From the NCBI GenBank assembly GCA_910574345.1, contig CAJSZV010000025.1:1-64000 (forward strand): DNA of 64,000 nucleotides, written 5' to 3'. The translations under genes were made by a program, and so were the position numbers. The notes beneath the pieces were generated by a model. It was not told the DNA's origin. It was given only the letters and a program-made list of their open reading frames with translations, and searched no databases. Shown here piece by piece: positions 17,343-26,328 of this stretch (positions are counted from its first letter, which is position 1; each line of letters begins with the position of its first letter). The stretch comes from Clostridiaceae bacterium (GTDB lineage Bacteria; Bacillota; Clostridia; Lachnospirales; Lachnospiraceae).

Positions 17343-18356
17343 TCAACGCTTTTTGTCCGAATATGATTTAGCCGGCCGGCCAAGCTTAAGCCGGATATCT
17401 CCGCCGTACAGCGGGATGATAGAATACTGGCTGATAATCCTTGAAGAAATCCTGTCTGAATAGGTGTCACGAAGCATGTCCATAGACAGGTTTGTAGAAA
17501 TAATCGTTCCCTTCTTCCTGATCAGCCGCTCGTTAATGCAGTAAAACAGTTGGGATGATACAAATGTATTGTTTAGTTCTGTTCCCAGATCGTCAATAAT
17601 AAGCAGGTCACAGTCCAGAATATATTCATACATATCCCGCATTTCCTCTTCCGTCTCATAATGAAACTTATTCCTGGAAAAAATATCAAACATATCATTG
17701 GCAGACAGATAGATGACCGACTGATATCTGTCAATCAGTTCCCTGGCAATACAGTTGGTGAGAAATGTCTTGCCTACTCCCGTACTTCCTGTAAAGATCA
17801 GGTTGCCCCCTTTGCTTTTAAATCCTTCTGCATATTCCCGGCACCACTCATAAACCTGTTTCATATAGTCGGCTACGGTCATACCGATCTGCGGAATCAC
17901 CTCCTTATTATCATAATAGGCAAAGGTGAAGGCAGAAAAGTTCTCCTTCGCCAAAACATCTTCAATATTGGACTGAGAATACAGAAGGCGTATTTCCTCC
18001 TTCTTAAAGCACTGGCACTTCTTCCCCTTTACATATCCCGTATCCTGACACTCCGGACAATGATACTGCATCTCCATATAATCAGGCTTATAACCATATG
18101 CCCCAAGGAGCACCGCTTTCTGCTCCCTTAAGTCCTCCAGCTGACCTTTGAGGGCTTCTCTGGCTCCCGCGTCTCCTTTAAGAAGCCGTCTGGCACATGC
18201 CGCTGCCTGAGTGCTTACCGCTTCGTCAAGCTGGCGTATCTGGGGGATCCGTCTGTAGATTTCCTCCACTCTTTTATCCTGTTCATACTTATTCTGAAAC
18301 TGCCGCTGATTATAGATCCGCATGATCGCATTATACTGGGAATTGCTCAGTGCCAT
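17343..18356 (-). CDS. dnaI: DnaI/DnaC-like helicase loader ATPase
   Basis: 337 aa. A helical N terminus (helicase-binding in the family) is followed by a four-Cys zinc-finger-like segment, YHCPECQDTGYVKGKKCQCF (near 114-133), and an AAA+ domain: Walker A FTGSTGVGKT, Walker B LLIIDDLGTE, an arginine-rich SDRISSRI sensor region. It loads the replicative helicase DnaB/DnaC at primosomes. GGAGG precedes the ATG. It lies 39 bp after the DnaD gene on the same strand, the usual primosome pair. Confidence 0.88.
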   Translation of the reverse strand: MALSNSQYNAIMRIYNQRQFQNKYEQDKRVEEIYRRIPQIRQLDEAVSTQAAACARRLLKGDAGAREALKGQLEDLREQKAVLLGAYGYKPDYMEMQYHCPECQDTGYVKGKKCQCFKKEEIRLLYSQSNIEDVLAKENFSAFTFAYYDNKEVIPQIGMTVADYMKQVYEWCREYAEGFKSKGGNLIFTGSTGVGKTFLTNCIARELIDRYQSVIYLSANDMFDIFSRNKFHYETEEEMRDMYEYILDCDLLIIDDLGTELNNTFVSSQLFYCINERLIRKKGTIISTNLSMDMLRDTYSDRISSRIISQYSIIPLYGGDIRLKLGRPAKSYSDKKR

Positions 18357-18395
18357 GTCTCCTCCTTATAGGCTGTTCCTTTTGCCGTTCCGTTA

Positions 18396-19469
18396 TCACC
18401 CCTGATGCTCTCCCAGGCGTTCCTTTAAGCGTTCCAGCACCACAGCGTCATAATTCGTATTGCGCTGTTCAAAATTATGGAACTGGTTTTTCGCCGGCTT
18501 CACAGGTCCCTGGGTTCTGTCATTCCTTTTGTTATCCCGCTTTTCGTCCATCTTTGCCACATCCGCCAGAACCCTGACACCGCCCTTTTTCCATTCTGAT
18601 AAAATCTTATCCGCATAGGAGAAACTTGGCTTATGGATCGCCTTTAATGTTCTGCTGCATGCCTCAAGTACAATATCTTTTGTAAATCCAAATTCTTTAA
18701 ACCACTTTCTGATAAGCTCCTGTTCCGCCTGGCCCGGCCTGCGGTCGCTGATTCCAAAAGCCCTCATCACCGCAAAACCTTCTTTGGAAAATGCAGATGT
18801 ATATCCGCGGGCCATATCCACAGTAGTGATTCCCTTTTCATGCCAGTTCAAAGCCACAGACTCCAGATAACGGATACTGTAATGCCCGCCCTGAACACAA
18901 TATTCCACCAGGTATTCCAGAACCTCCGCCGGCATGCGAAGTCCGTCATAGAGATAGGCAAAGACTTCGCATTCCCTGGGGGTAAATACTTTATTCATAT
19001 ATTTCTGTGATATGTACAAAAGCTGGGTAAAATCTTCCTGGTCCGCAAGGCGGCTCACCTGTTCCGGAGTGTAAAGCCTCCTGCTCTCCTTCACCGGCGT
19101 CTCTTTGCCATCCCCTGATATCTCCTCAGAAATGGTGAGTTGCTCCGCTTTGTACACTCCCTCTGCCGGCTGCCGGCTGGCTGCCTGTTCCCGGCCGGCC
19201 GTCTCTTTTGAAATCTCCGGCTCATCGACCGCCTGTCCCGGTTCCTCCAGCACTCCCTGTTTCACCCAGTATCCCACTGCCCTCTTCACATCAGCTTCCG
19301 TATGTTCCAAGGCATCGGCGATCTGGCTCAGATCTTTTATCCGCCCCTGGTGCCTGAGAATGTAGAGATATACTTTCACATATTCTCCGTTAGCCGATAC
19401 CATACAGCGGTCAATAAACTCATTGGCAACCATAGTTGCATTCAGTTCCAAACAACTTCTCATATCCAC
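18396..19469 (-). CDS. dnaD: DnaD-domain primosomal protein
   Basis: 357 aa. The N-terminal winged-helix part (about 1-80, with DLSQIADALEHTEADVKRAVGYW) is followed by a variable linker (80-185) and two DnaB_2/DnaD repeats, LYDGLRMPAEVLEYLVEYC and FGISDRRPGQAEQELIRKWF, ending with an Asn/Arg/Lys-rich DNA-binding tail (about 300-357). It acts in replication initiation and restart with the DnaI-type loader. The start may be GTG at 19469 or ATG at 19463; ribosome-site spacing does not decide. Its upstream region carries DnaA boxes, which fits control by DnaA. Confidence 0.87.
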   Translation of the reverse strand: MDMRSCLELNATMVANEFIDRCMVSANGEYVKVYLYILRHQGRIKDLSQIADALEHTEADVKRAVGYWVKQGVLEEPGQAVDEPEISKETAGREQAASRQPAEGVYKAEQLTISEEISGDGKETPVKESRRLYTPEQVSRLADQEDFTQLLYISQKYMNKVFTPRECEVFAYLYDGLRMPAEVLEYLVEYCVQGGHYSIRYLESVALNWHEKGITTVDMARGYTSAFSKEGFAVMRAFGISDRRPGQAEQELIRKWFKEFGFTKDIVLEACSRTLKAIHKPSFSYADKILSEWKKGGVRVLADVAKMDEKRDNKRNDRTQGPVKPAKNQFHNFEQRNTNYDAVVLERLKERLGEHQG

Positions 19470-19498
19470 ACTTCACCTTGTCTTTCCTCTCTTTTCCA

Positions 19499-19514
19499 AT
19501 CATACCACATGTGG
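19499..19514 (-). promoter_or_regulatory. extended -10 promoter and CCACATGTGG palindrome before dnaD
   Basis: On the minus strand TGGTATGAT forms an extended -10 with no clear -35. Overlapping it just upstream is a perfect 10-bp palindrome CCACATGTGG (19505-19514), a possible operator. Confidence 0.5.
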
Positions 19515-19553
19515 ACTAAAAAGAAAATAGGCGGGATTTTTCCACTATAGAAT

Positions 19554-19734
19554 TGTGGATAATGTGGATAATGTGGATTTTTAGTCGACATAATTATAAA
19601 AATATTGTCGGTTCTTGTAGAAACTCCCATAAATCAAGGACTTTCAAATTGGCTGACTACTTATTATGTAAATTAAAAAATCCACAGAAGTTTTCATCGG
19701 AAAATGTTGAAAACTCTGTGGATAATGTGGATAA
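19554..19734 (+). promoter_or_regulatory. cluster of six DnaA boxes
   Basis: Exact boxes TGTGGATAA lie head to tail at 19554-19562 and 19563-19571, followed directly by TGTGGATTT at 19572-19580. A second exact pair is at 19717-19725 and 19726-19734, ending two bases before the murC stop codon. An inverted AAATCCACA is at 19678-19686. The roughly 135 bp between clusters are AT-rich. This is the spacing of a DnaA-binding regulatory or titration site; dnaA and dnaN are not in the window. Confidence 0.75.
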
Positions 19735-19735
19735 C

Positions 19736-21121
19736 TTATATACCAAGAAGGTTTTCCCCTACTTTTACAATGTCTCCGGCACCCATAGTTATCAACAAAT
19801 CACCCTGGACACAATTTTCTAAAATAAATTTTTCTATCTCGTCAAAGGAAGCAAAATAGTGGGCTTTCGTGCCTAAAGCCTGGATTTTGTCCCCAATGTC
19901 CTTGGAACTGATCCCTAAGTTATCCGTCTCTCTGGCCGCATAGATATCCGCCAGGATGACCTCGTCCGCCGCCGCCAGGCTCTCTGCAAATTCATCCAAA
20001 AAAGCCTTCGTCCTGCTGTATGTGTGGGGCTGGAACACACACCACAATTTTTTGTGCGGATAATTCCTGGCCGTAGCCAGAGTCGCCATGATCTCTCTGG
20101 GATGATGGGCATAATCATCAATAACTGTCACGCCGCAGAGTTCTCCCTTTTTCTCAAAACGGCGGTTCGTACCTGTAAACCTTGCCAGCCCTTCTTTGAT
20201 GTGCTCCATATCAATCTCCAGCTCCCTGCACAGAGCGACAGCGGCCAGAGCATTGTATACATTATGCTCTCCCGGCACGCCCAGAGTGACGGTTTCCGCC
20301 TTTTTACCATGGATCATCAGGTCAAATGTGTCTCTGGCATACTCATCGTAAGTAATATGGCCGGCGCTGTAATCGCTCTCCGGCTGATGTCCCACTGTAA
20401 TCACCCGGCACTTTAGCCCTTCTGTAATCTCCTGAAACTTATCAATATCACTGTTAATAACCAAAATTCCATCCTCCGGAAGTTTCCGTGCAAACAGCCG
20501 GAAAGAATTCCTGATATCATGGATATCCTTGAAGAAGTCAAGATGATCCTCCTCTATATTCAGGATAATCTCCATGTTGGGGAAAAAAGACAAAAAGCTG
20601 TTGGTATACTCACAGGCTTCCGTCACAAATAACTCGGATTTCCCCACCCGTATGTTGCCGCCGATGGAATTCAGAATGCCCCCCACGGATATGGTGGGAT
20701 CCCGATCCGCTGCCATAAGAATCTCCGCCACCATGGATGTGGTGGTAGTCTTGCCATGGGTCCCTGCAATGCCCACTGCATATCTGTAATTTTTCATCAT
20801 CTGTCCCAAAAGCTCCGCCCTGCTGAGCAGAGGAATCCCCTTTTCCTCTGCCGCTTTATACTCAGGATTATCCGGGTGCACTGCTGCCGTATAAACTGCC
20901 ACATGGATCCCGTCTTCTATGTTGGATGCCTGCTGTCCATAAAATACCCTTGCTCCCTTTGCCTTCAGGTGCTCTGTCAGCTCCGACTTATGGGCATCAG
21001 AGCCGGACACCTCAAATCCCTCGTTCATCAGAATCTCCGCAAGACCGCTCATGCTGATACCGCCTATACCGATAAAATGTATATGTTCCGGTTTTGTAAA
21101 ATCTATCTGATACATACTCAT
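19736..21121 (-). CDS. murC: UDP-N-acetylmuramate--L-alanine ligase
   Basis: 461 aa, normal length. The Rossmann-like N terminus (HFIGIGGISMSGLAEIL), ATP-binding GTHGKTTTTSMVAEIL near 113, EACEYTNSFLSF (Mur ligase substrate and metal motif) and DDYAHHPREI near 300 are all intact. It adds L-Ala to UDP-MurNAc, the first peptide step of peptidoglycan synthesis in the cytoplasm. The ATG at 21115 (codon 3) has better spacing from AGGCGG than the first ATG. It is outside any dcw cluster; its 3' end abuts DnaA boxes. Confidence 0.94.
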   Translation of the reverse strand: MSMYQIDFTKPEHIHFIGIGGISMSGLAEILMNEGFEVSGSDAHKSELTEHLKAKGARVFYGQQASNIEDGIHVAVYTAAVHPDNPEYKAAEEKGIPLLSRAELLGQMMKNYRYAVGIAGTHGKTTTTSMVAEILMAADRDPTISVGGILNSIGGNIRVGKSELFVTEACEYTNSFLSFFPNMEIILNIEEDHLDFFKDIHDIRNSFRLFARKLPEDGILVINSDIDKFQEITEGLKCRVITVGHQPESDYSAGHITYDEYARDTFDLMIHGKKAETVTLGVPGEHNVYNALAAVALCRELEIDMEHIKEGLARFTGTNRRFEKKGELCGVTVIDDYAHHPREIMATLATARNYPHKKLWCVFQPHTYSRTKAFLDEFAESLAAADEVILADIYAARETDNLGISSKDIGDKIQALGTKAHYFASFDEIEKFILENCVQGDLLITMGAGDIVKVGENLLGI

Positions 21122-21172
21122 TTCCGCCTTTATCTGTTATTGGTCCTGAACCAGACCCTTTTTATTAAAATT

Positions 21173-21859
21173 TTATTTCCCGCCGGTGGGTATAAAACGG
21201 GCGATCCGCCCTGCAAACTCCCCTATATTCTGAGTCTGGAGAATTGCCTTCCCAGGCCCTGTAAGTCTTGTGAGAAACAGCCCTTCACCGCCGAAGAGAA
21301 TATTCCCAAAGCCTTTGACCGTCTCAATCTCATAGCTCACGCTGCGCTCAAACGCCACAACATTGCCTGTGTCCACTTTCAGCACTTCCCCAGGCGCCAG
21401 AACCTTCTCCACCATATCCCCATCAATCTCCAAAAACGCCATTCCCTGCCCGCTTATATCCTGCAGGATAAATCCCTCGCCTCCGAATAAACCGGCGGAA
21501 AACTTTTTGGTAAATGTAATATCCAGATTCACACTTTCCTGAGCGCACAGAAAAGCGCCCTTCTGACAGATCAGACCGCCCCCCGCTCCCACATCCACAG
21601 GAAGAATACGTCCCGCCACTGTGGAGGCAAAGGCGATCACAGCTCCGGCTCTCTGAGCCCGGTAAGTAGCCATAAACAAAGATTCCCCGGCAAGTATTCT
21701 CCCCAGGCCTTTCATCAGCCCGCCTTTCGTGTTTGTGGCCATGTCAATCCCGTCCGTCATCCATGCCATGCCGCCTGACTGAGTATATATTCCTTCCCCC
21801 GGCATGTCAAACATCACTTCCACTGCCGGTATGGTATCTCCAAGTACCCGATACTGCAT
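21173..21859 (-). CDS. AIM24-family (TIGR00266) protein
   Basis: 228 aa from the ATG at 21859, with AAGGAGGG eight bases upstream. It is a Gly-rich all-beta protein with repeated GGEGxF segments (GLFGGEGFILQDISG, LFGGEGLFLTRLTGPG), the hallmark of AIM24/DUF124, a double beta-helix related to tryptophan-RNA-binding-attenuator-like folds. Biochemical function is unknown in bacteria. It lies downstream of the divergent PBP gene and 52 bp upstream of murC on the same strand. Confidence 0.85.
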   Translation of the reverse strand: MQYRVLGDTIPAVEVMFDMPGEGIYTQSGGMAWMTDGIDMATNTKGGLMKGLGRILAGESLFMATYRAQRAGAVIAFASTVAGRILPVDVGAGGGLICQKGAFLCAQESVNLDITFTKKFSAGLFGGEGFILQDISGQGMAFLEIDGDMVEKVLAPGEVLKVDTGNVVAFERSVSYEIETVKGFGNILFGGEGLFLTRLTGPGKAILQTQNIGEFAGRIARFIPTGGK

Positions 21860-22058
21860 GCCAATTCCCTCCTTATACAAACATTCTCATATCAAATTTC
21901 ATCTTATCCTATTTATTTTAAATATACAAGAAAATTTCTGAAATTTTATGCCATTTTTTTCTGTTTTGTTTTATAATAGAAATCATATAATGTTGGGTCA
22001 AAAGGGCTTTGGACCCTGGCATCAATCATATTACACATCTCAGAAAGGGCTTAAGGTC

Positions 22059-25000
22059 ATGAATTTTATTAAGAAATTCGTCCGCATATTATTCGGCGTC
22101 CTGTTCAGCATGCTTGGAGCTGTGGGATGGCTTCTTCAGTGCCTTCTCCAGACAGTAACCGTACTTCTTATTCTCTGTCTTATAGCCGGCACAGTTGTTT
22201 TTATAAAAGTAAAACCCCAGCTGGAGCAGAGCCGGCAGGTAGCTTATGATGCTCTGGCCCAGATGAAGCGGGACGACTTCAGTATGCTGTCCGACACGGA
22301 GATCTTTGACAAGGACGGCAGGCGCATCGGCTTAATCAACGCCGGCCACTACGAATATGCGGATATCTCAGATATCAGCCTGAATCTCCAAAATGCTTAC
22401 ATTGCTCAGGAGGACCGGCGATTTAAGACTCACTCCGGAGTGGACTGGATTGCCACGGTTCGGGCAGGCCTTGCCCTCATTAAACACCGGGGCGCCATTA
22501 CCCAGGGCGGAAGCACGATCACCCAGCAGATCATTAAAAACACTTATCTCACCAGAGAACAGACCTTTACCCGGAAGATGGTGGAGATTCTGCTGGCTCC
22601 TGAAGTGGAAAAGATGTATTCCAAGGCCGATATTATGGAATTTTACTGCAATACTAATTTTTACGGCCATCAGTGCTATGGCGTTCAGGCGGCGAGCCGG
22701 TATTATTTTGGAAAAGACGCCGCGGACCTGGAGGTCTATGAAGCTGCTGTTTTGGTGGGAATCAGCAACAGCCCTTCTGCCTATGATCCCATCACTCACT
22801 TCGATGCTTCCCTGAAAAAAAGGAACGAAGTACTAAAAAGCATGCTTGAGGTGGACATGCTGTCAGAGGAAGAGTATGACAAGGCTGTAAGTCAGCCCCT
22901 GCGCATTATCCAGGAACAGCAGGAAGGCACAGATGACAGCTATCTCACCAGTTATGCCATTCACTGTGCCTCGCTGGAGCTGATGAAGCAGGAGGAATTC
23001 CCCTTCCGATATACGTTTGCAGACAAAGAGGACTATGACACCTACATGGAGCAGTACACCACCGTCTATAATGAAAAAAATGATTCCATACGCAACGGCG
23101 GTTACCAGATTTACACCTCGCTGGACCAGGATATCCAGAATCTTGTTCAGGTACAGCTTGACCAGGTTCTCTCTTCCTTTACGGAACTTCAGGAGAACGG
23201 CAAATTCGCCCTCCAGGGAGCTGCCGTCATAGTGGACAATCAGACCAACTATGTAGTCGCCATCGTAGGCGGCAGAGGTACAGAAGACCAGTTTAACAGG
23301 GCTTATCTGAGCGCCAGACAGCCTGGAAGCACCATTAAGCCTCTTATTGATTATGGCCCCGCTTTTGATACCGGAGAATATTATCCTTCCAGAATCATAG
23401 ACGATCACAAATGGGAGGACGGACCGTCAAACAGCGGCGGCAATTATCACGGACCTGTCACTGTGAGGGAAGCCCTGAACCGCAGTCTGAATACGGTAGC
23501 GTGGCAGGTGCTTGATGATATCGGCATTGATACGGGTCTCAGCTACCTGGATGCCATGCAGTTTCAGCGATTAACTTACATCGACAACGGCGTCGCATCT
23601 TTAAGCATCGGGGGATTCACCAACGGGGTCCGCGTCGTTGACATGGCCAAAGGATTCAGCACTTTGGCTAACGGCGGAGTCTATAACGACAGGACCTGTA
23701 TCGTCAAAATCGAGCACGAACGGCAGGGGACCCTTACCTCCCGCATCTCGGCAGTCACGAAACAGGTATATGGCAGTGACACTGCATTTATGCTTACGGA
23801 CATTTTAAAAGGCACCATGAGTTCCCCCTATGGCACAGGACGTTCATTAGGCCTGGATAACAAAATGCCCGCAGCCGGAAAGACCGGCACCACCAACAAC
23901 AGCCGGGATACCTGGTTCTGCGGATATACCCGCTATTATACAGGTGCTGTGTGGGTAGGATATGACACGCCGAGAGCCATGCCAGGTGTTTTTGGCAGCA
24001 CCTATGCAGGTGTTGTCTGGAAACATGTTATGAATCAGCTTCACGAGGAACTGGAGCCCTGGGATTGGGAACGTCCTGAAACCGTAGTAAAAGACACCTA
24101 TAATTCTGTTACCGGAGAACGGCTCCATCCTGCGTTGACATCCATCTCCCGGCAGGAGGCGGAATCCAGCGGGCTGATGAATACCGTTATCCCGGAGCCT
24201 GATACTTCTGCAGTTCCCGAAGCAGTATATACGGCGGCTTCTCTGATTAAAGACGAAGCGGTTTACTACATAAACTCCTTAGCCGGTCCCGGAGTCAGCC
24301 CTGACCCGCCGGCTGACGAACAGCAGAGCGGACCTGCCGGTGAGTCTAAACCATCCTCCAAAGGCGGCATGTATATTCCGCCTCCGCCGGTGGGACCGGG
24401 TGTAACTCCTCCGGCGGCCTCCGATGATGACGAATCCGCCGAAGCTTCTGCTCCTCCGGCGGAGGTTTTGCCGGAAGTAGCTCCTGCTGAAGAACCGGCG
24501 CCTGTTCCTGCACCGTCTGTCACATACCTGGAAGGCGGGCTCTATATAGAACCCGAAGCTCAGGCCGGCACCAATCTGGTGGACTATTTCAGCACCATCT
24601 CCCAGCATCGTGCCCAACAGACCATTTCCGCCAAGGCACAGCAGCGGTTAATCAATGAGCTGGAACAGCTTGTTGCTGAATTCGAACAGGCAACCATCAA
24701 TTCCGCTGAGGATGTCTATAAGATCCGCTCTCAGCATGAAACCATTACTGAAAAGCTGAATCAGCTGGAAAGCGGAGAAGAGCGAAAGGAACTTTTTGAC
24801 CGTACAGAAATCAGATGGGAAGAATTTTCTGATATCATAGATACCATGGCAGAGGCCATCCGGATTTACGATGAAAAGCAGCAGTTAATACAGCAGCAGG
24901 AGCGGCAAAAGGCCGATGAGGAGGCAAAGCGTAACCGGGAACAGCAGGAGATACAGGATCGAATCCATGGATTTGAGACGGCTCTCCAGATGCTGGAAGA

Positions 25001-25289
25001 TATGAAATACCGTTCCGCTGATGCAGACTCACTCGTCACCACTGCTATCACAAAACTGGGCGAACTATATGGCTACACAGACACGGAAGCCTACCGCACA
25101 CGTCTGGAGCAGGCGATCAAACGCATCCAGACCCTTCCCAGCGAGTCCCAGTGGAGCACTCATCAGGCCCAGGAGAAGTCCAGCGCTGTTTCCAGAGGCG
25201 CAGCGGAACAGCAGGAACTCTACCGCCTTTACCAGACAGAACGCTACTACTGGAACCAGCCTCAATCTTACGGACCGGGAGGGGAATAA
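22059..25289 (+). CDS. class A penicillin-binding protein (PBP1A-like) with long coiled-coil tail
   Basis: 1076 aa from the ATG at 22059 (TTAAGG upstream); the open frame before it has no ribosome site. A cytoplasmic stub and membrane helix (about 12-55) precede the GT51 transglycosylase domain with EDRRFKTHSGVDW and GGSTITQQIIKN. The transpeptidase has SxxK in PGSTIKPL, SLN in RSLNTVAW and KTG in AGKTGTTN. After about residue 720 comes a Pro/Ala/Glu-rich linker (with VPAPSVTYLEGGLYIEP) and then about 200 residues of Gln/Glu-rich coiled coil not found in standard PBPs. It polymerises and cross-links peptidoglycan outside the membrane. The tail may bind a cell-wall or division partner. Confidence 0.9.
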   Translation: MNFIKKFVRILFGVLFSMLGAVGWLLQCLLQTVTVLLILCLIAGTVVFIKVKPQLEQSRQVAYDALAQMKRDDFSMLSDTEIFDKDGRRIGLINAGHYEYADISDISLNLQNAYIAQEDRRFKTHSGVDWIATVRAGLALIKHRGAITQGGSTITQQIIKNTYLTREQTFTRKMVEILLAPEVEKMYSKADIMEFYCNTNFYGHQCYGVQAASRYYFGKDAADLEVYEAAVLVGISNSPSAYDPITHFDASLKKRNEVLKSMLEVDMLSEEEYDKAVSQPLRIIQEQQEGTDDSYLTSYAIHCASLELMKQEEFPFRYTFADKEDYDTYMEQYTTVYNEKNDSIRNGGYQIYTSLDQDIQNLVQVQLDQVLSSFTELQENGKFALQGAAVIVDNQTNYVVAIVGGRGTEDQFNRAYLSARQPGSTIKPLIDYGPAFDTGEYYPSRIIDDHKWEDGPSNSGGNYHGPVTVREALNRSLNTVAWQVLDDIGIDTGLSYLDAMQFQRLTYIDNGVASLSIGGFTNGVRVVDMAKGFSTLANGGVYNDRTCIVKIEHERQGTLTSRISAVTKQVYGSDTAFMLTDILKGTMSSPYGTGRSLGLDNKMPAAGKTGTTNNSRDTWFCGYTRYYTGAVWVGYDTPRAMPGVFGSTYAGVVWKHVMNQLHEELEPWDWERPETVVKDTYNSVTGERLHPALTSISRQEAESSGLMNTVIPEPDTSAVPEAVYTAASLIKDEAVYYINSLAGPGVSPDPPADEQQSGPAGESKPSSKGGMYIPPPPVGPGVTPPAASDDDESAEASAPPAEVLPEVAPAEEPAPVPAPSVTYLEGGLYIEPEAQAGTNLVDYFSTISQHRAQQTISAKAQQRLINELEQLVAEFEQATINSAEDVYKIRSQHETITEKLNQLESGEERKELFDRTEIRWEEFSDIIDTMAEAIRIYDEKQQLIQQQERQKADEEAKRNREQQEIQDRIHGFETALQMLEDMKYRSADADSLVTTAITKLGELYGYTDTEAYRTRLEQAIKRIQTLPSESQWSTHQAQEKSSAVSRGAAEQQELYRLYQTERYYWNQPQSYGPGGE

Positions 25290-25291
25290 CC

Positions 25292-25681
25292 TTGGAAAAA
25301 GACTTAGACTTAACACCAGACACATCTGTTATACCTGAGAGGGAGGAACAAAGGGTCTCGCCTGACACTGCTGCCTCTGAGACAAAAGAACCGGAAGCCT
25401 CTCACCCAAAAGAGAAAAAGAAAAAGGACAAGCCGCCTGTCCTGGTTCCTGTCCATCAATGGTTTGTCACTTTTATGTGTATGAACATTCCTGTCATTGG
25501 CTGGATCTACCTGCTGATTCTGGCGTTTTGCCCATCCAAGGGGCCGAGACGGGACTTTGCCAAAGCTTATCTGCTTTATAAACTGGTATTCCTGATCTTA
25601 TCTCTGGCCATTCTGGCAGCAGCCCTTCACTATGGGCTGATTATGTTTGATAAACTGCTGGCTTACATGGAGATGCTATAG
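25292..25681 (+). CDS. small membrane protein, conserved in Lachnospiraceae, function unknown
   Basis: 129 aa from a TTG codon at 25292 placed six bases after GGAGGGGA, two bases past the PBP stop; the frame itself is open further upstream inside the PBP gene. The charged N terminus (Glu/Lys/Pro, about 1-50) is followed by two membrane helices (about 57-77 and 92-118), with VHQWFVTFMCMNIPVIGW and RRDFAKAYLLYKL as the conserved-looking core. Translational coupling to the PBP suggests a cell-envelope role, but that is inference only. Confidence 0.75.
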   Translation: MEKDLDLTPDTSVIPEREEQRVSPDTAASETKEPEASHPKEKKKKDKPPVLVPVHQWFVTFMCMNIPVIGWIYLLILAFCPSKGPRRDFAKAYLLYKLVFLILSLAILAAALHYGLIMFDKLLAYMEML

Positions 25682-25689
25682 CAGGACAA

Positions 25690-25727
25690 AGGACAGCCGC
25701 TGAACTTACTGCGGCTGTCCTGTTTTT
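25690..25727 (+). terminator. intrinsic terminator of the PBP operon
   Basis: AGGACAGCCGC pairs perfectly with GCGGCTGTCCT around a 10-nt loop, followed by GTTTTT. Confidence 0.92.
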
Positions 25728-25797
25728 ATGCCCAGAGGGCGTAAGAAAATCAACAGCTTTGCTGCACGCACTCTTCACGGCGGGCAGAGGGAGAAGG

Positions 25798-26328
25798 TTA
25801 CCCTACCCGATTTCTCTCTTCCATGATCCCCCGCAGATAGTCTACGGTTTCGCCCACTGTCAGGCCTTCTTCATCTACTGTAATATCTGCATATTTTTCA
25901 TAGTATGGGACACGCTCCTGATACAGGTCAAAAAGAGTCATTCCGTCTTTTAACACCACGCCCCTGTCTACCAGATTGCCCAGACGCCTCTCCGTCTCTT
26001 TATAGCTGATCTTCAGATATACGATGGTACTGATCTCTTTCAGATGTTCCATAGCTTCTTTTCCATAGATCACACTGCCCCCCGGCGCGATGACGGAATG
26101 GTTCACATCCAACGAGGCATTGATCCGATTCTCTACAGCCATAAAACCATTCAGCCCTTCCTGGGCAATGATCTCCTTCAAAAGCCTTTTCTCTTCTGTC
26201 TGAATCACAATATCCACATCCACAAAATCGAATCCAAGCCGCTTGGCCAGAAGAACTCCCACCGTACTTTTTCCCGATGAGGGCATACCTACTAATGTAA
26301 TATTTCTGTCTTTCTGTGTCATGCTCAT
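25798..26328 (-). CDS. aroK: shikimate kinase
   Basis: 176 aa. P-loop GMPSSGKSTVG near residue 15, DVDIVIQ (shikimate-binding Asp), GFMAVENR and APGGSVIYG match the AroK family; the lid arginine is in RRLGNLVDRGVVL. It phosphorylates shikimate with ATP in aromatic amino-acid synthesis. The start overlaps the end of the flavin reductase gene by four bases (ATGA), so the two are translationally coupled. Other aro genes are absent here. Confidence 0.88.
   Translation of the reverse strand: MSMTQKDRNITLVGMPSSGKSTVGVLLAKRLGFDFVDVDIVIQTEEKRLLKEIIAQEGLNGFMAVENRINASLDVNHSVIAPGGSVIYGKEAMEHLKEISTIVYLKISYKETERRLGNLVDRGVVLKDGMTLFDLYQERVPYYEKYADITVDEEGLTVGETVDYLRGIMEERNRVG

Noticed and set aside
19554-19734. 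Chromosomal replication origin
   Set aside because: DnaA boxes are present, but dnaA, dnaN, recF, rpmH and gyrase genes are absent from the surroundings; a regulatory or titration site is the safer reading.
24279-24617. Minus-strand Arg/Gly-rich frames within the PBP gene
   Set aside because: Produced by the Pro-rich linker codons on the opposite strand; no gene features.
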